DNA of 64,000 bases. It comes from Aquipseudomonas ullengensis (lineage in GTDB: Bacteria > Pseudomonadota > Gammaproteobacteria > Pseudomonadales > Pseudomonadaceae). The position numbers were made by a program, and so were the translations under genes. Under the pieces are notes generated by a model that saw only the letters and a list, made by a program, of their open reading frames with translations, had not been told where the DNA came from and did not search any database. The stretch is from positions 186,001 to 250,000 of the forward strand of contig NZ_JACJUD010000005.1 of NCBI RefSeq assembly GCF_014174475.1. Direction: 5' to 3'. This document shows, piece by piece, positions 9,923 to 18,913 of the stretch (positions are counted from its first letter, which is position 1; each line of letters starts with the position of its first letter).

Positions 9923-11605
9923 TTACGAACCCCAGGAATCGCGCAGGGTTACGGTACGGTTAAACACGGGTTTACCGGGTTGCGAGTCCTTCAGGTCGGC
10001 GACGAAGTAGCCTTCGCGCTCGAACTGGAAGCGCTCTTCCGGCGCCGCATTGGCCAGCGACGGCTCGGCGCGGCAGCCCTTGAGCACCACCAGGGAATCC
10101 GGGTTGATGTTGTCGAGGAAGCTGCTGCCCTCTTCGGCCTTCTCCGGGTTGGCGGAGCGGAATAGGCGGTCGTACAGGCGCACTTCGCATTCCACGCTCT
10201 CGGCGGCCGGCACCCAGTGGATCACGCCCTTGACCTTGCGGCCTTCGGGGTTCTTGCCCAGGGTGTTTTCGTCGTAGCTGCAACGCAGCTCGACGATGTT
10301 GCCGGCGGCGTCCTTGATGGCTTCGTCAGCGCGAATCACGTAGCTGCCGCGCAGGCGCACTTCGCCACCCGGGATCAGGCGCTTGAAGCCGTCCGGCGGG
10401 GTTTCTTCGAAGTCGCTGGCGTCGATGTAGATCTCGCGGCTGAACGGCAGCACGCGTACGCCCATGTCCTGCTTGGGATGGCGCGACAGCTCGAGGTTCT
10501 CGACCTGGCCTTCCGGGTAGTTGCTGATGACCACTTTCAGCGGCTTGAGCACGCACATGGCGCGCGCGGCGTTGGCGTCGAGGTCGTCACGGATGGCGAA
10601 TTCGAGCATACCGACGTCGACCACGCCGCCGGCGCGGTTGACGCCGATCATGTCGCAGAAGGTACGGATCGACGCCGGCGTGTAGCCACGGCGGCGGAAC
10701 CCGGACAGGGTCGACATGCGCGGGTCGTCCCAGCCATTGACGTGGTTTTCATCGACCAGCTGCTTGAGCTTGCGCTTGCTGGTGATGGTGTAGTTCAGGT
10801 TGAGACGGGCGAACTCGTACTGACGCGGCTGCGCCGGCACCGGCAGTTGCTCGAGGAACCACTCGTAGAGCGGGCGGTGGTCTTCGAACTCCAGGGTGCA
10901 GATGGAGTGGGTGATGCCTTCGATGGCGTCCGACTGGCCGTGGGTGTAGTCGTAGCTCGGGTAGATGCACCACTTGTCGCCGGTCTGGTGGTGATGGGCG
11001 TGACGGATGCGGTAGAGGATCGGGTCGCGCAGGTTCATGTTCGGCGAGGCCATGTCGATCTTCGCGCGCAGGGCACGGGCGCCATCGGCGAACTCGCCGG
11101 CCTTCATGCGGGCGAACAGGTCGAGGTTCTCTTCCACCGAACGCTCGCGGAACGGGCTGTTCTTGCCCGGCTCGGTCAGGCTGCCGCGGTATTCACGAGC
11201 CTGCTCCGGCGACAGGTCGTCGACGTAGGCCTTACCGGCCTTGATCAGTTCGACGGCCCAGTCATGCAACTGGTCAAAGTAGTTGGAGGCGTAACGCTCC
11301 TGGCCGGCCCACTGGAAGCCCAGCCACTCGACGTCGCTCTTGATCGCGTCGATGTATTCCTGGTCTTCCTTGGCCGGGTTGGTGTCGTCGAAGCGCAGGT
11401 TGCACTCGCCACCGAACTCCTTGGCCAGGCCGAAGTTCAGGCAGATCGACTTGGCATGACCGATGTGCAGGTAACCATTGGGCTCCGGCGGGAAGCGCGT
11501 GATGATCTTGGCGTGCTTGCCGCTGTCCAGGTCGGCCTGAACGATCGGGCGCAGGAAGTTGGCGGCTGCGGGACTGGCTTTGGGATCGACGGTGGGCTTG
11601 CTCAT
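9923..11605 (-). CDS. glnS: glutamine--tRNA ligase
   Basis: The 560-residue class I synthetase attaches glutamine to tRNA-Gln. It carries the HIGH motif ([11 protein letters not shown]47-H50) after the conserved FPPEPNG stretch. The second signature is the TSKRKL variant of KMSKS, usual for GlnRS. The C-terminal half shows the two beta-barrel anticodon-binding domains of bacterial GlnRS. ATG at 11605 is preceded by AAGGA, and the upstream 22 codons of open frame look non-coding. It is the first gene of the glnS-cysS operon. A 334-bp interval upstream contains a stem-loop repeat and presumably the promoter. Confidence 0.97.
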   Translation of the reverse strand: MSKPTVDPKASPAAANFLRPIVQADLDSGKHAKIITRFPPEPNGYLHIGHAKSICLNFGLAKEFGGECNLRFDDTNPAKEDQEYIDAIKSDVEWLGFQWAGQERYASNYFDQLHDWAVELIKAGKAYVDDLSPEQAREYRGSLTEPGKNSPFRERSVEENLDLFARMKAGEFADGARALRAKIDMASPNMNLRDPILYRIRHAHHHQTGDKWCIYPSYDYTHGQSDAIEGITHSICTLEFEDHRPLYEWFLEQLPVPAQPRQYEFARLNLNYTITSKRKLKQLVDENHVNGWDDPRMSTLSGFRRRGYTPASIRTFCDMIGVNRAGGVVDVGMLEFAIRDDLDANAARAMCVLKPLKVVISNYPEGQVENLELSRHPKQDMGVRVLPFSREIYIDASDFEETPPDGFKRLIPGGEVRLRGSYVIRADEAIKDAAGNIVELRCSYDENTLGKNPEGRKVKGVIHWVPAAESVECEVRLYDRLFRSANPEKAEEGSSFLDNINPDSLVVLKGCRAEPSLANAAPEERFQFEREGYFVADLKDSQPGKPVFNRTVTLRDSWGS

Positions 11606-11674
11606 GATGTCCTTGAATGCGAATGCGCGGCGTAGAGCCGGTTTCGGGTCTAGCGAGCTAGAGCGAGACAAGGC

Positions 11675-11733
11675 AAAAGCAGCCGAGGAAGCGCAGTTTA
11701 CAGGCTGTAAATGAGCATTCCGAGGCTGCTTTT
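11675..11733. repeat. stem-loop repeat element upstream of glnS
   Basis: This lies within the 334-bp interval between the divergent glnS and ppiB genes. The outer arms AAAAGCAGCC (11675-11684) and GGCTGCTTTT (11724-11733) are inverted. An inner hairpin has TTTAC/GTAAA arms (11697-11711) around AGGCT. It reminds me of a short dispersed intergenic element in pseudomonads, but there is no second copy in this window. No gene is visible in the rest of the interval. Confidence 0.5.
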
Positions 11734-11939
11734 AACGCCGTATCGCCGACGCGCAGCAGATCCGAGACTGGCTCTCAGGGTAGGCCGGTCAAATCAAAGG
11801 CCGTATGATAGCGAACCCGTCAACCCCCTGACAGCCGCAAAGCGACCAGGCGTGACGATATGGCGCGAAAGCGAGGCTCTGGCCTCCTCCCCTGCCGACC
11901 CATGCCACCCGCGTTGCCCGTAACCCGAGAGCGAATACC

Positions 11940-12434
11940 ATGATCAAGCTGCACACCAACCACGGCGTCATCACCCTGGAACTCTTCGAAGACAAGGCCC
12001 CGGAAACCACGGCCAACTTCAAGGAATATGTGAAGAGCGGTCATTACGACGGCACCGTGTTCCACCGCGTGATCAGCAACTTCATGATCCAGGGCGGCGG
12101 TTTCGAGCCGGGCATGAAGCAGAAAGCCACCCGCGCCACCATCAAGAACGAAGCCAACAACGGCGTGGCCAACAAGGTCGGCACCGTGGCCATGGCGCGC
12201 ACCATGGAGCCGCACTCGGCCTCCGCGCAGTTCTTCATCAACGTCGCTGACAACAGTTTCCTCGACCACAGCGCACCGACCATGCAGGGCTGGGGCTACG
12301 CCGTATTCGCCCAGGTGACCGACGGCATGGACGTGGTCAACAAGATCAAAGGCGTGGCGACCACCATGAAGTCCGGCCACCAGGACGTTCCGGTAGACGA
12401 CGTGATCATCGAGAAGGCCGAAATCGTCGAGTAA
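11940..12434 (+). CDS. ppiB: peptidyl-prolyl cis-trans isomerase, cyclophilin type
   Basis: The 164-residue protein catalyses cis-trans isomerisation of Xaa-Pro bonds during folding. It is a single cyclophilin domain with the catalytic stretch [14 protein letters not shown] (the conserved Arg and Phe lie in FHR and F-M-I-Q-G). The motifs [21 protein letters not shown] and VVNKIKGV are also typical. There is no signal peptide, so it is the cytoplasmic PpiB form and not periplasmic PpiA. lpxH starts 4 bp after its stop, so the two are co-transcribed, as in many gammaproteobacteria. Confidence 0.97.
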   Translation: MIKLHTNHGVITLELFEDKAPETTANFKEYVKSGHYDGTVFHRVISNFMIQGGGFEPGMKQKATRATIKNEANNGVANKVGTVAMARTMEPHSASAQFFINVADNSFLDHSAPTMQGWGYAVFAQVTDGMDVVNKIKGVATTMKSGHQDVPVDDVIIEKAEIVE

Positions 12435-12438
12435 TTCG

Positions 12439-13161
12439 ATGATCCTGCTGATCTCCGATCTGCACCTGGAAGAACAACGCCCGGACATTACCCGGGCGTT
12501 TCTACATTTCCTGCAGACGCGCGCCCGCACGGCCGAAGCCCTGTACATCCTCGGCGATTTCTTCGAGGTATGGATCGGCGACGACGGCATGACGCCGTTC
12601 CAGCACGAGATTGCCGCCGCCCTGCGCCAGTTGAGCGACAGCGGCACCCAACTATTCCTGATGCACGGCAACCGCGACTTCCTCATCGGCCGTGCATTCT
12701 GCTGCGAAGCCGGCTGTACCCTGCTGAAAGACCCGAGCCTGGTGCAGTTCAACGGCGAGCCGGTGCTGCTAATGCACGGCGACAGCCTGTGCACCCAGGA
12801 CGTCGGCTACATGAAGCTGCGCCGCCTGCTGCGCAACCCGCTGTCGCTGTTCATCCTGCGCAACCTGCCGCTGTCCACCCGGCACAAGCTGGCGCGCAAG
12901 CTGCGCAACGAAAGCCGCGCGCAAACGCGGATGAAAGCCAGCGAGATCGTCGACGTGACCCCCGAGGAAGTGCCGAAGGTGATGGCCGCCTTTGGCGTGC
13001 GCACACTGATCCACGGCCACACCCATCGCCCCGCCGTGCACGCGCTGCAGGTCGACGGCCAGCCGGCGCAACGTATCGTTCTCGGCGATTGGGACAAGCA
13101 GGGCTGGGCCCTGCAGGTGGACGAGAACGGTATGCACCAGGCGCCTTTCCCTCTGAGCTAG
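12439..13161 (+). CDS. lpxH: UDP-2,3-diacylglucosamine diphosphatase
   Basis: The 240-residue enzyme removes UMP from UDP-2,3-diacylglucosamine to give lipid X, an early step of lipid A synthesis at the inner membrane. The calcineurin-like metal-binding motifs appear in order: [31 protein letters not shown] and IHGHTHRPA. It has the usual LpxH length. It follows ppiB directly, forming a ppiB-lpxH operon, and is convergent with the HD-GYP gene across a REP-type palindrome. Confidence 0.97.
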   Translation: MILLISDLHLEEQRPDITRAFLHFLQTRARTAEALYILGDFFEVWIGDDGMTPFQHEIAAALRQLSDSGTQLFLMHGNRDFLIGRAFCCEAGCTLLKDPSLVQFNGEPVLLMHGDSLCTQDVGYMKLRRLLRNPLSLFILRNLPLSTRHKLARKLRNESRAQTRMKASEIVDVTPEEVPKVMAAFGVRTLIHGHTHRPAVHALQVDGQPAQRIVLGDWDKQGWALQVDENGMHQAPFPLS

Positions 13162-13184
13162 AGACTGGGAGCGATCCTGGTGAC

Positions 13185-13244
13185 GTAGCCCGGACTTCAG
13201 TCCGGGAGGGTGTTCGGCATGCCCCGGACTGAAGTCCGGGCTAC
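13185..13244. repeat. REP-type inverted pair (GTAGCCCGGACT family)
   Basis: A perfect 22-bp inverted repeat has arms at 13185-13206 and 13223-13244. Each arm is itself a hairpin (CCCGGACT-TC-AGTCCGGG) with the foot GTAG. It lies between the convergent lpxH and HD-GYP genes, where it could also help end both transcripts. The GTAG foot and paired arrangement fit REP elements associated with RAYT transposases. Confidence 0.8.
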
Positions 13245-13264
13245 CGGCTGCCCCGGCTCTGCCC

Positions 13265-16123
13265 CTAGAGCCCGTCGATCATCGCCAGCCAGGGCTGGAT
13301 ATCCACCTCGTCGATCTGTTCCGGACGCAGGAAGCGCTCGCCGTATTCACGGTACACGCCACTGGTGAGAAACAGCCGGAACAGCTGCGCATCGATGTGC
13401 TGATCGCGCGCCATGAAAGCGAGGATCTTCACCGACTCGGACAGCGTCTTCGGCGCCTTGTACGGCCGGTCGGCAGCCGTCAGCGCCTCGAAGATGTCGG
13501 CGATAGCCATCACCCGCTCGGCGATGCTCATGTCGTCCTTGTTCAGGCGGCGTGGGTAGCCGGTGCCATCCATCTTCTCGTGATGGTTACCGGCAATGAT
13601 CGGCACCCGCTTGAGCTGACGTGGCAACGGCAAGGTGCTGAGCATGATGATGGTCTGCACGATGTGGTCGTTGATCTTGAAGCGCTCCTCCTCGTTCAGC
13701 GTGCCCCGGCGAATGCCCAGGTTGTACAGCTCGCCGTAGTTTTGCGCCTGGGCCGGCAGGCGCATGTCGAAGCCCCAGACGTTGCGTGGATCGTCCTTTT
13801 CCACCGGCGGCTTGCGCTCGCCCCAGGGCACCACGTGCTCGGGACGATCGGCCAGCAGCGACTCTGTCACCGGCAACTGCACCTGGGGCACGCCGGCGAA
13901 GCGCTCGGCCTCGTCGTGGGAAATACCCAGGCGATTGTCGAAGTGACGCTGCCAGCTGCGCTGGCCGATATGGCGCAAGCGCTCGATGTCTTCGTCGCGC
14001 ATGAACTCGCCGCCGACGTTGGCGCCAGCGATGAAGGTGAACTCCTCCTGCAGCTCGGCCTGGCACCGCTCCAGGGTCAGTTGCAGGGCCTCCTGGTCGC
14101 CGCCGCCAGCCAGGCCCTGCCAGTAATCGATCTCGGCATCGCGCCAGAGCACCTCGAAACGCATGCGCACCTCGTGGATGCGGTTGTACAGGGTCTCCAG
14201 CTTGGTCGCCTTGTCCACCACGTATTCCGGGCTGGTGACTTTGCCGCAATCGTGCAGCCAGGCAGCGATGCGGAACTCGTACAGTTCGGCCTCGTTCATG
14301 GCGAAATCCGCGTAAGGCCCACGGTCGGCAATGGCCTTGTCCAGGAGCATCTGCGCCAACTCTGGCACCCGCTCGCAATGGCCGCCGGTGTAGGGGCTCT
14401 TGGCGTCGATGGCGTCGGCCAGCAACTTGATGATGGCGTCCAGCAGGCGCTGCTGGGACTCGATCAATTGGCGCGTCTCGATGGCCACGGCGGCGGCGCC
14501 GGACAGCTCCTCGACGAAACGGCGGAACGGCGCGCGCACCTCCTCGCGTTCGTGCTCGCTCTGCAGTTGCAGCACCAGCACGCCAAGCAGCTGATTGCTG
14601 CGATCATTGAGCGGCAGGGCCAGGCAGTGTCCGCGCAGCTCCAGCTCATGGGCTACCGCCTCGGCCAGATCGGCATGGGACTCGGCCTCCAGGTTCAGCT
14701 CCTTCGGATAATCCTGGCCGTTACTCTCGCTGGCCAAGCGCAACAGGCCACTCTCGTCATGCAGGTAGATGGCGCCAGACGCCACGCTGGTGGCCTCGAC
14801 CAGTTGCGTCAAGACACCACCGAGCATGCTGTCCAGTTGCGTCTCGCGGCTCAGGGTCAGGGTCAGCGACTGGAAGTTCTGAATGGTACCGGCCATGCGC
14901 CGCAGCACATGGCTGAGTTCGCCGACCTCGGCCACCCGCGAGCGCACCCCGACCTCGCGGCCAAAGTCGAATCCGGCCAGTGCCCGCACCTGATCGGCCA
15001 ACGCCCGCAGCGGGCCACCGATGCGCCGCCCCAGCGCCCAGCCCACCAGCAGCAGCACGATAATCAGCACCGCCGCCGACAGCGTCTGCTCGAACAGCAC
15101 CTTGCGTGCGCCCGCCAGCAACTCCTTGGCCGGTACGGCCAGCAGCACCTGCACGTTCTGATCGGCAAAGGTGGATAACGGCAAACTCATGCCATACCAG
15201 TCCTGCCCATCGGCTTGAAACAGACGGGGCTTGGAACCCTCGATAGCGGAGGCATGCAGTTGGCTCAGGCTGGGCACGCCGAGTTCGTCGATGCGTGCCA
15301 GGCGCAATGTCTCACCGCTCTTGACCAGCACCCGGTCCAGATCCGGATAGGCCACCACGCGGCCCTGCCCATCTGTCACGGCGATTTCGGTTCCGGGTGT
15401 CAGGCGAAGGTTCTGGGTCTCGCTGCCCAGATCGTCGACGGCGACGTCCATGCCCAGCACTGCCGCACCATCCAGGCTTCGCTGCGCCAGGGTCAGGCCG
15501 ATTTGCCGCGTGGTGAAAAATACATAAGGCGGAGTCAGCACCGTGCTGGTGTTCTGCATGGCGGACTGGAACCAGGGACGCGTGCGCGGATCGTAGCGGT
15601 AATCCGCCTTGACCTGCGCCTTGAGCAAACCCAACTCGCGATCATAGAAACGCCACTCCCCGACCATCTCCCCTGCCGCCGCCAGTGTGATGCTTTGCAC
15701 CAGAAAAGCCGCATTGCTGGGCGCCTGCATCTGCTTGCGCAGCTCCGCACTGCGCAGCTTGCGCACCAGCAGGAATTCGCCGTTGGGATAGCCGACATAG
15801 GCCGTGCTGAGCATCTTGTTGGCTTCCAGGCTCTCCACCAGCAGCGGCAAGCGCTCCAGGCGCTGCGGCAGGTTGTCTGCCTGCGACAGGGAGTCATACG
15901 CCAACAAACGGATCGAGCTCTTCGCCGGATCGATCAGGCGCTGCGCCTGTTCGTTGATGGTGCGGCCAAGCTGCTGCGCCGCATCACCGGCAGCGGCCAC
16001 CAGGGTTTCCTGAATCCCGCGATAGCCTTGCCAGGCCAGGCCTCCGCCCATCAGCAGGGTACTGACCATGATCGCCAGGGCAATCAACAGCTGCAGAGAA
16101 ATACCACGTGGAGAAGCCGTCAT
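13265..16123 (-). CDS. membrane sensor HD-GYP phosphodiesterase (dCache-HAMP-GAF-like-HD-GYP)
   Basis: The 952-residue protein is a probable cyclic di-GMP phosphodiesterase. From the N-terminus it has a membrane helix (about 10-30), a large periplasmic sensor domain of dCache type (about 35-335), a second helix (about 345-365) and a HAMP segment. A GAF-like domain (about 430-560) and an HD domain follow. The first metal His lies in TGGHCERV (near 581), the HD pair in AWLHDCGKV (near 622) and the second signature is HHEKMDGTGYP (near 843-853). About 220 residues separate the HD pair from HHEKMDGTGYP, much more than in classical HD-GYP domains. Its start overlaps the stop of a binding-protein gene by 4 bp, so that protein may feed it a signal. 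Confidence 0.9.
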   Translation of the reverse strand: MTASPRGISLQLLIALAIMVSTLLMGGGLAWQGYRGIQETLVAAAGDAAQQLGRTINEQAQRLIDPAKSSIRLLAYDSLSQADNLPQRLERLPLLVESLEANKMLSTAYVGYPNGEFLLVRKLRSAELRKQMQAPSNAAFLVQSITLAAAGEMVGEWRFYDRELGLLKAQVKADYRYDPRTRPWFQSAMQNTSTVLTPPYVFFTTRQIGLTLAQRSLDGAAVLGMDVAVDDLGSETQNLRLTPGTEIAVTDGQGRVVAYPDLDRVLVKSGETLRLARIDELGVPSLSQLHASAIEGSKPRLFQADGQDWYGMSLPLSTFADQNVQVLLAVPAKELLAGARKVLFEQTLSAAVLIIVLLLVGWALGRRIGGPLRALADQVRALAGFDFGREVGVRSRVAEVGELSHVLRRMAGTIQNFQSLTLTLSRETQLDSMLGGVLTQLVEATSVASGAIYLHDESGLLRLASESNGQDYPKELNLEAESHADLAEAVAHELELRGHCLALPLNDRSNQLLGVLVLQLQSEHEREEVRAPFRRFVEELSGAAAVAIETRQLIESQQRLLDAIIKLLADAIDAKSPYTGGHCERVPELAQMLLDKAIADRGPYADFAMNEAELYEFRIAAWLHDCGKVTSPEYVVDKATKLETLYNRIHEVRMRFEVLWRDAEIDYWQGLAGGGDQEALQLTLERCQAELQEEFTFIAGANVGGEFMRDEDIERLRHIGQRSWQRHFDNRLGISHDEAERFAGVPQVQLPVTESLLADRPEHVVPWGERKPPVEKDDPRNVWGFDMRLPAQAQNYGELYNLGIRRGTLNEEERFKINDHIVQTIIMLSTLPLPRQLKRVPIIAGNHHEKMDGTGYPRRLNKDDMSIAERVMAIADIFEALTAADRPYKAPKTLSESVKILAFMARDQHIDAQLFRLFLTSGVYREYGERFLRPEQIDEVDIQPWLAMIDGL

Positions 16124-16971
16124 TGGCCGTTGCCCCTTTTGCTCAATTCGTAGCGATAACCACTGTTCAGAAACTCACCGGCCAGATGTTCCGGCATGTT
16201 CGCTCGAATCATTTCTGCAAGGCGCCCATCCAGGCGCATCCCCTCGACCAGACGCATCCATTCGGCAGCCTGAGCGGCGCTGAAGGTGCGCCGCGACAAC
16301 ATCAGCCCGACCGCCAGCGATGGCCCTGGACTGAGGTCCAGCACCCGGTAATTCAGCTGTTCCTCGGCTGGCAGTTGCTGCTGCAGATTGATGTCATGGG
16401 AAATCAGGCCGTTGACCTCGCCACGCCGCAACGCGGCGTAACGCTCGGCATCGTCGACGTATTCGCGCACCCGCCCGGCGCCATAGAGCGCACGCACACC
16501 CGCCTCGTAGTAGGGGCCATTCCAGTAGCCGCGTACGGAACCAAGCCGGGCATCGGGGATTTTCTGGAAATCGCTGAACGTAGTGACCTGCGCGGCCAGG
16601 TCGGCGCGCACGATCAGCTTGTTGCGGAAATAAACGCTTGGAATAAAGAAGCTGTAGCGCCGCCGCTCCAGGTTGGGCACACCACTGGGGAGCATATCTA
16701 GCCATCCCTCGGCCAGGCCGCTCCACACTTCGCTGCGCGGCACTTGCTGGGTATCGAAGACACAACCACTACGGCGTTGCAGCTCGGCAACCAGATCCGG
16801 ATCGAAACCCTTGCCATCCCGATAGACGATGCTGTTCTGAAACCAGGCCAAACGAATCGGCTTTGCGCAGCCATAGCGCTGCGCTGCCTCATCCGCTTGC
16901 GCCGAGCCGAGTATCCCGGCGAGTAGAAGGCCTATGCAGCCTTGCCGATAGCGATAAGTTGTCCAGCCCAT
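16120..16971 (-). CDS. periplasmic substrate-binding protein (SBP family 3)
   Basis: The 283-residue protein has a signal peptide (ending near GSAQA). A type II periplasmic-binding fold follows, of the kind used by amino-acid ABC transporters and sensor inputs. Typical elements are GFDPDLVAELQRRSGC, WLDMLPSGVPNLERRRYSFFIPSVYF, GSVRGYW and ALRRGEVNGLISHD. There is no ABC permease or ATPase gene nearby. Its last codons overlap the start of the HD-GYP gene, so the pair is translationally coupled. This suggests it delivers a ligand signal to that receptor, although it could be an orphan transporter component. GGAG precedes the ATG. Confidence 0.85.
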   Translation of the reverse strand: MGWTTYRYRQGCIGLLLAGILGSAQADEAAQRYGCAKPIRLAWFQNSIVYRDGKGFDPDLVAELQRRSGCVFDTQQVPRSEVWSGLAEGWLDMLPSGVPNLERRRYSFFIPSVYFRNKLIVRADLAAQVTTFSDFQKIPDARLGSVRGYWNGPYYEAGVRALYGAGRVREYVDDAERYAALRRGEVNGLISHDINLQQQLPAEEQLNYRVLDLSPGPSLAVGLMLSRRTFSAAQAAEWMRLVEGMRLDGRLAEMIRANMPEHLAGEFLNSGYRYELSKRGNGQ

Positions 16972-17067
16972 TCCGTGCGCTCCAACCCAGTGTCAACCTG
17001 TCAAACAGGCGCATTGCGAATCAGTGTAATCGTCTCTGGGCAATCTGCTGGCACCAGGCGTGCTGCG

Positions 17068-17247
17068 ATGCAAGACTCCTGCCTAACCGGCCAATCAACA
17101 ACCCGCATGCTCCAGCTATTGCGCGCCCTGCCGCCAAGGCATCGCGGCCTGAACGCCAGCGAAAGCACCGAACGCTGGGGCATGGATCGCGACTACCGGG
17201 ACAACGGGCGCGCCGCCGCTCGTCGCGCACTCAGGGGCCTGTGGTAG
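17068..17247 (+). pseudogene. possible remnant of an HTH (WYL-type) regulator N-terminus
   Basis: A 59-codon frame encodes STTRMLQLLRALPPRHRGLNASE and then loses resemblance. That opening looks like the first helices of WYL-family transcription regulators (pattern TRxxQLLxLLPxRPxGLTAxEL), but the helix-turn-helix and WYL domains are missing. It lies in the 372-bp interval between the divergent binding-protein gene and the SPFH gene, with no clear ribosome-binding site. It may be a decayed fragment or a chance frame; I could not recognise anything else in the interval. Confidence 0.25.
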
Positions 17248-17343
17248 GAGCGCTGACTCTCGCACATACCGCCCATGTGCCACTTGACGCCCCAATAGGC
17301 GCTGAGCAGCATGCACCACCTTTCCTGCATTCAAGGACGAAGC

Positions 17344-18696
17344 ATGCAACTGCCCGGCGAAATCCCCAGAAAACTCTCCCTGTTCAAGTACATCGGCGTG
17401 CCCGCACTGGTGGCCGCCATCGGCTTCGTCACCTTCAACGGCGTGTTCTTCTACAACGAAGCCGGCTTCGCCACCCATGTACGGACCATCTTCGGTGAAG
17501 AGAAAATCGTCGACGACGTCGGTTACGCCACCAAATGGTTCGGCCGCGCCACCCCGTGGAAGAAGGCGCTGAGCGTGCAGTCGGTGCTCACCGAAGCCCT
17601 GGCCATCGACGACACCAGCGACAACGACTCCCTCGGCGCTACCATCGAAGCCTTCCCCATCGTGTTTCTCGGCAACGTCGACGCCAAGGTCGAGTCCTCG
17701 GCGCGCTTTCGCCTGCCGGCGGGCGAGCAGTTCCTGAAGATCGCCCAGGAGTACCGCAACCCGGAAAACTTCATCAAGACCGCGCTGGTCCCGGCGATCA
17801 AGGAAACCCTGCAGGCCACCGCCTCGCTGATGAGCGCAGACGACTTCTACGCCGGAGCGCGCAGCGAGTTTGCCGCCGAGTTCGAAAACCAGCTCAACGA
17901 CGGCCTGTACCTGATCAAGCGCCGTGAAATCCGCGGCCCGCGCGGCCACCAGCCGACGCAGACCGCCATCCTCCAGGCCGGCACCGAGCAAGGCAGCTTC
18001 GGCGACAACAACGCCAGCCAGTTCATTACCGAGAAGGTGCTCGACAGCAAAGGCCTACCGGTGCGCAAACAGCAGCAGTTCCGCAAATACGGCGTGGAAG
18101 TGGTCGAGGCGCGCATCACCAACGTCGACCCCAACCCGCAGTACAAGCAGCGCATGGTCAAGGTCCAGCAGGCGCTGGCCGAGCTGGCCGTGGCGCGGCA
18201 GAACCGCCTGAAGGAAGAGGAAGAGAAGCTGCTGGTGACCGCCCGTGGCGAGAAGGAAGTGGAAGCCCGGCGCCAGGAAACACTGCGCGACCAGATCGAG
18301 CGCACCACCCAGGCCGAGACCGAGAAGCAGCTGGCGATCATCAACGCCGAACGCGAGAAAGGCCGCGCCGAGATCGAGAAACAAACCGCCGAACTGCTGC
18401 GCGACAAGGCCAGCATCACCGGCCAGGCGACCAAGATCACCGCCGACGCCGAAGCCTATGCACGCAAGGCGGTGATCGAGGCGGACGGCGCGCTGCAGCC
18501 CAAGCTCGACGCCCTGGTAGCGATCAACAAGGTCTGGGCCGAGGCCGCCGCCCAGGCGCCGGTACCCAGCGTGATGATGGCCGCTAGCGGGCAGAACGGC
18601 GCCGCCAGCCGCCAGGACGAGATCGGCCAACTGATGGGCGTGCTCGCCACCAAGGCCGCGCGCGACCTGTCGCTGGATCTCAAGGTCAAGGAATAG
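17344..18696 (+). CDS. SPFH/Band 7 (prohibitin-like) membrane protein
   Basis: The 450-residue protein has one N-terminal hydrophobic segment (about 14-35, GVPALVAAIGFVTFNGVFFY) and then a Band 7/SPFH-like region. A long charged coiled coil follows (about 275-390), rich in Glu, Arg, Lys and Ala (RLKEEEEKLLVTARGEKEVEARRQETLRDQIERTTQAETEKQ). The end is an Ala-rich tail. Such proteins form membrane-associated oligomers linked to protein quality control or membrane microdomains; the exact role here is unknown. ATG at 17344 has AAGGA upstream, and 11 codons of open frame before it are not used. The gene is monocistronic, followed by a REP pair and a terminator. Confidence 0.85.
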   Translation: MQLPGEIPRKLSLFKYIGVPALVAAIGFVTFNGVFFYNEAGFATHVRTIFGEEKIVDDVGYATKWFGRATPWKKALSVQSVLTEALAIDDTSDNDSLGATIEAFPIVFLGNVDAKVESSARFRLPAGEQFLKIAQEYRNPENFIKTALVPAIKETLQATASLMSADDFYAGARSEFAAEFENQLNDGLYLIKRREIRGPRGHQPTQTAILQAGTEQGSFGDNNASQFITEKVLDSKGLPVRKQQQFRKYGVEVVEARITNVDPNPQYKQRMVKVQQALAELAVARQNRLKEEEEKLLVTARGEKEVEARRQETLRDQIERTTQAETEKQLAIINAEREKGRAEIEKQTAELLRDKASITGQATKITADAEAYARKAVIEADGALQPKLDALVAINKVWAEAAAQAPVPSVMMAASGQNGAASRQDEIGQLMGVLATKAARDLSLDLKVKE

Positions 18697-18705
18697 GGCC
18701 GCCGC

Positions 18706-18754
18706 AGGGCGGGTGGACCCGCGACAGCAGAAACGCGGGTTGCACCCGCCCTAC
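18706..18754. repeat. REP-type inverted pair (GTAGGGCGGGTG family)
   Basis: AGGGCGGGTGgACCCGCG and CGCGGGTTGCACCCGCCCT form an imperfect inverted pair, and the right arm ends in CTAC (GTAG on the other strand). It lies between the SPFH stop codon and its terminator. The GTAGGGCGGGT core is a widespread intergenic palindrome in pseudomonads. Confidence 0.7.
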
Positions 18755-18757
18755 TCG

Positions 18758-18784
18758 AACGCCCCGCACTGCGGGGCGTTTTTG
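18758..18784 (+). terminator. intrinsic terminator of the SPFH gene
   Basis: The hairpin AACGCCCCGC-ACT-GCGGGGCGTT is followed by a T-run, 61 bp past the SPFH stop codon. Confidence 0.9.
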
Positions 18785-18814
18785 TTGCTGCGCCGTGCAC
18801 GACCCATGACTTGC

Positions 18815-18828
18815 TTGACGCGGATCAA
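18815..18828 (+). promoter_or_regulatory. ANR/FNR box of the flavodoxin-like gene
   Basis: TTGACGCGGATCAA is an exact match to the ANR consensus TTGACnnnnATCAA. A TAGGCT -10-like element at 18850-18855 puts the start site near 18862, so the box is centred near -41, the usual position for anaerobic activation by ANR. Confidence 0.8.
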
Positions 18829-18913
18829 GGCCGCTGACTCCTCGACAGGTAGGCTGCGATCAGCGCCCGGACGAGTGTCCAGGCCACTGGTTTGCAGCGC
18901 CATGGAGGTCACG

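Noticed and set aside
10217..11635. 472-codon open frame on the plus strand opposite glnS
   Set aside because: It is a GC-rich antisense shadow of glnS with no family resemblance, no ribosome-binding site and low-complexity Val/Ala/Gly/Arg content.
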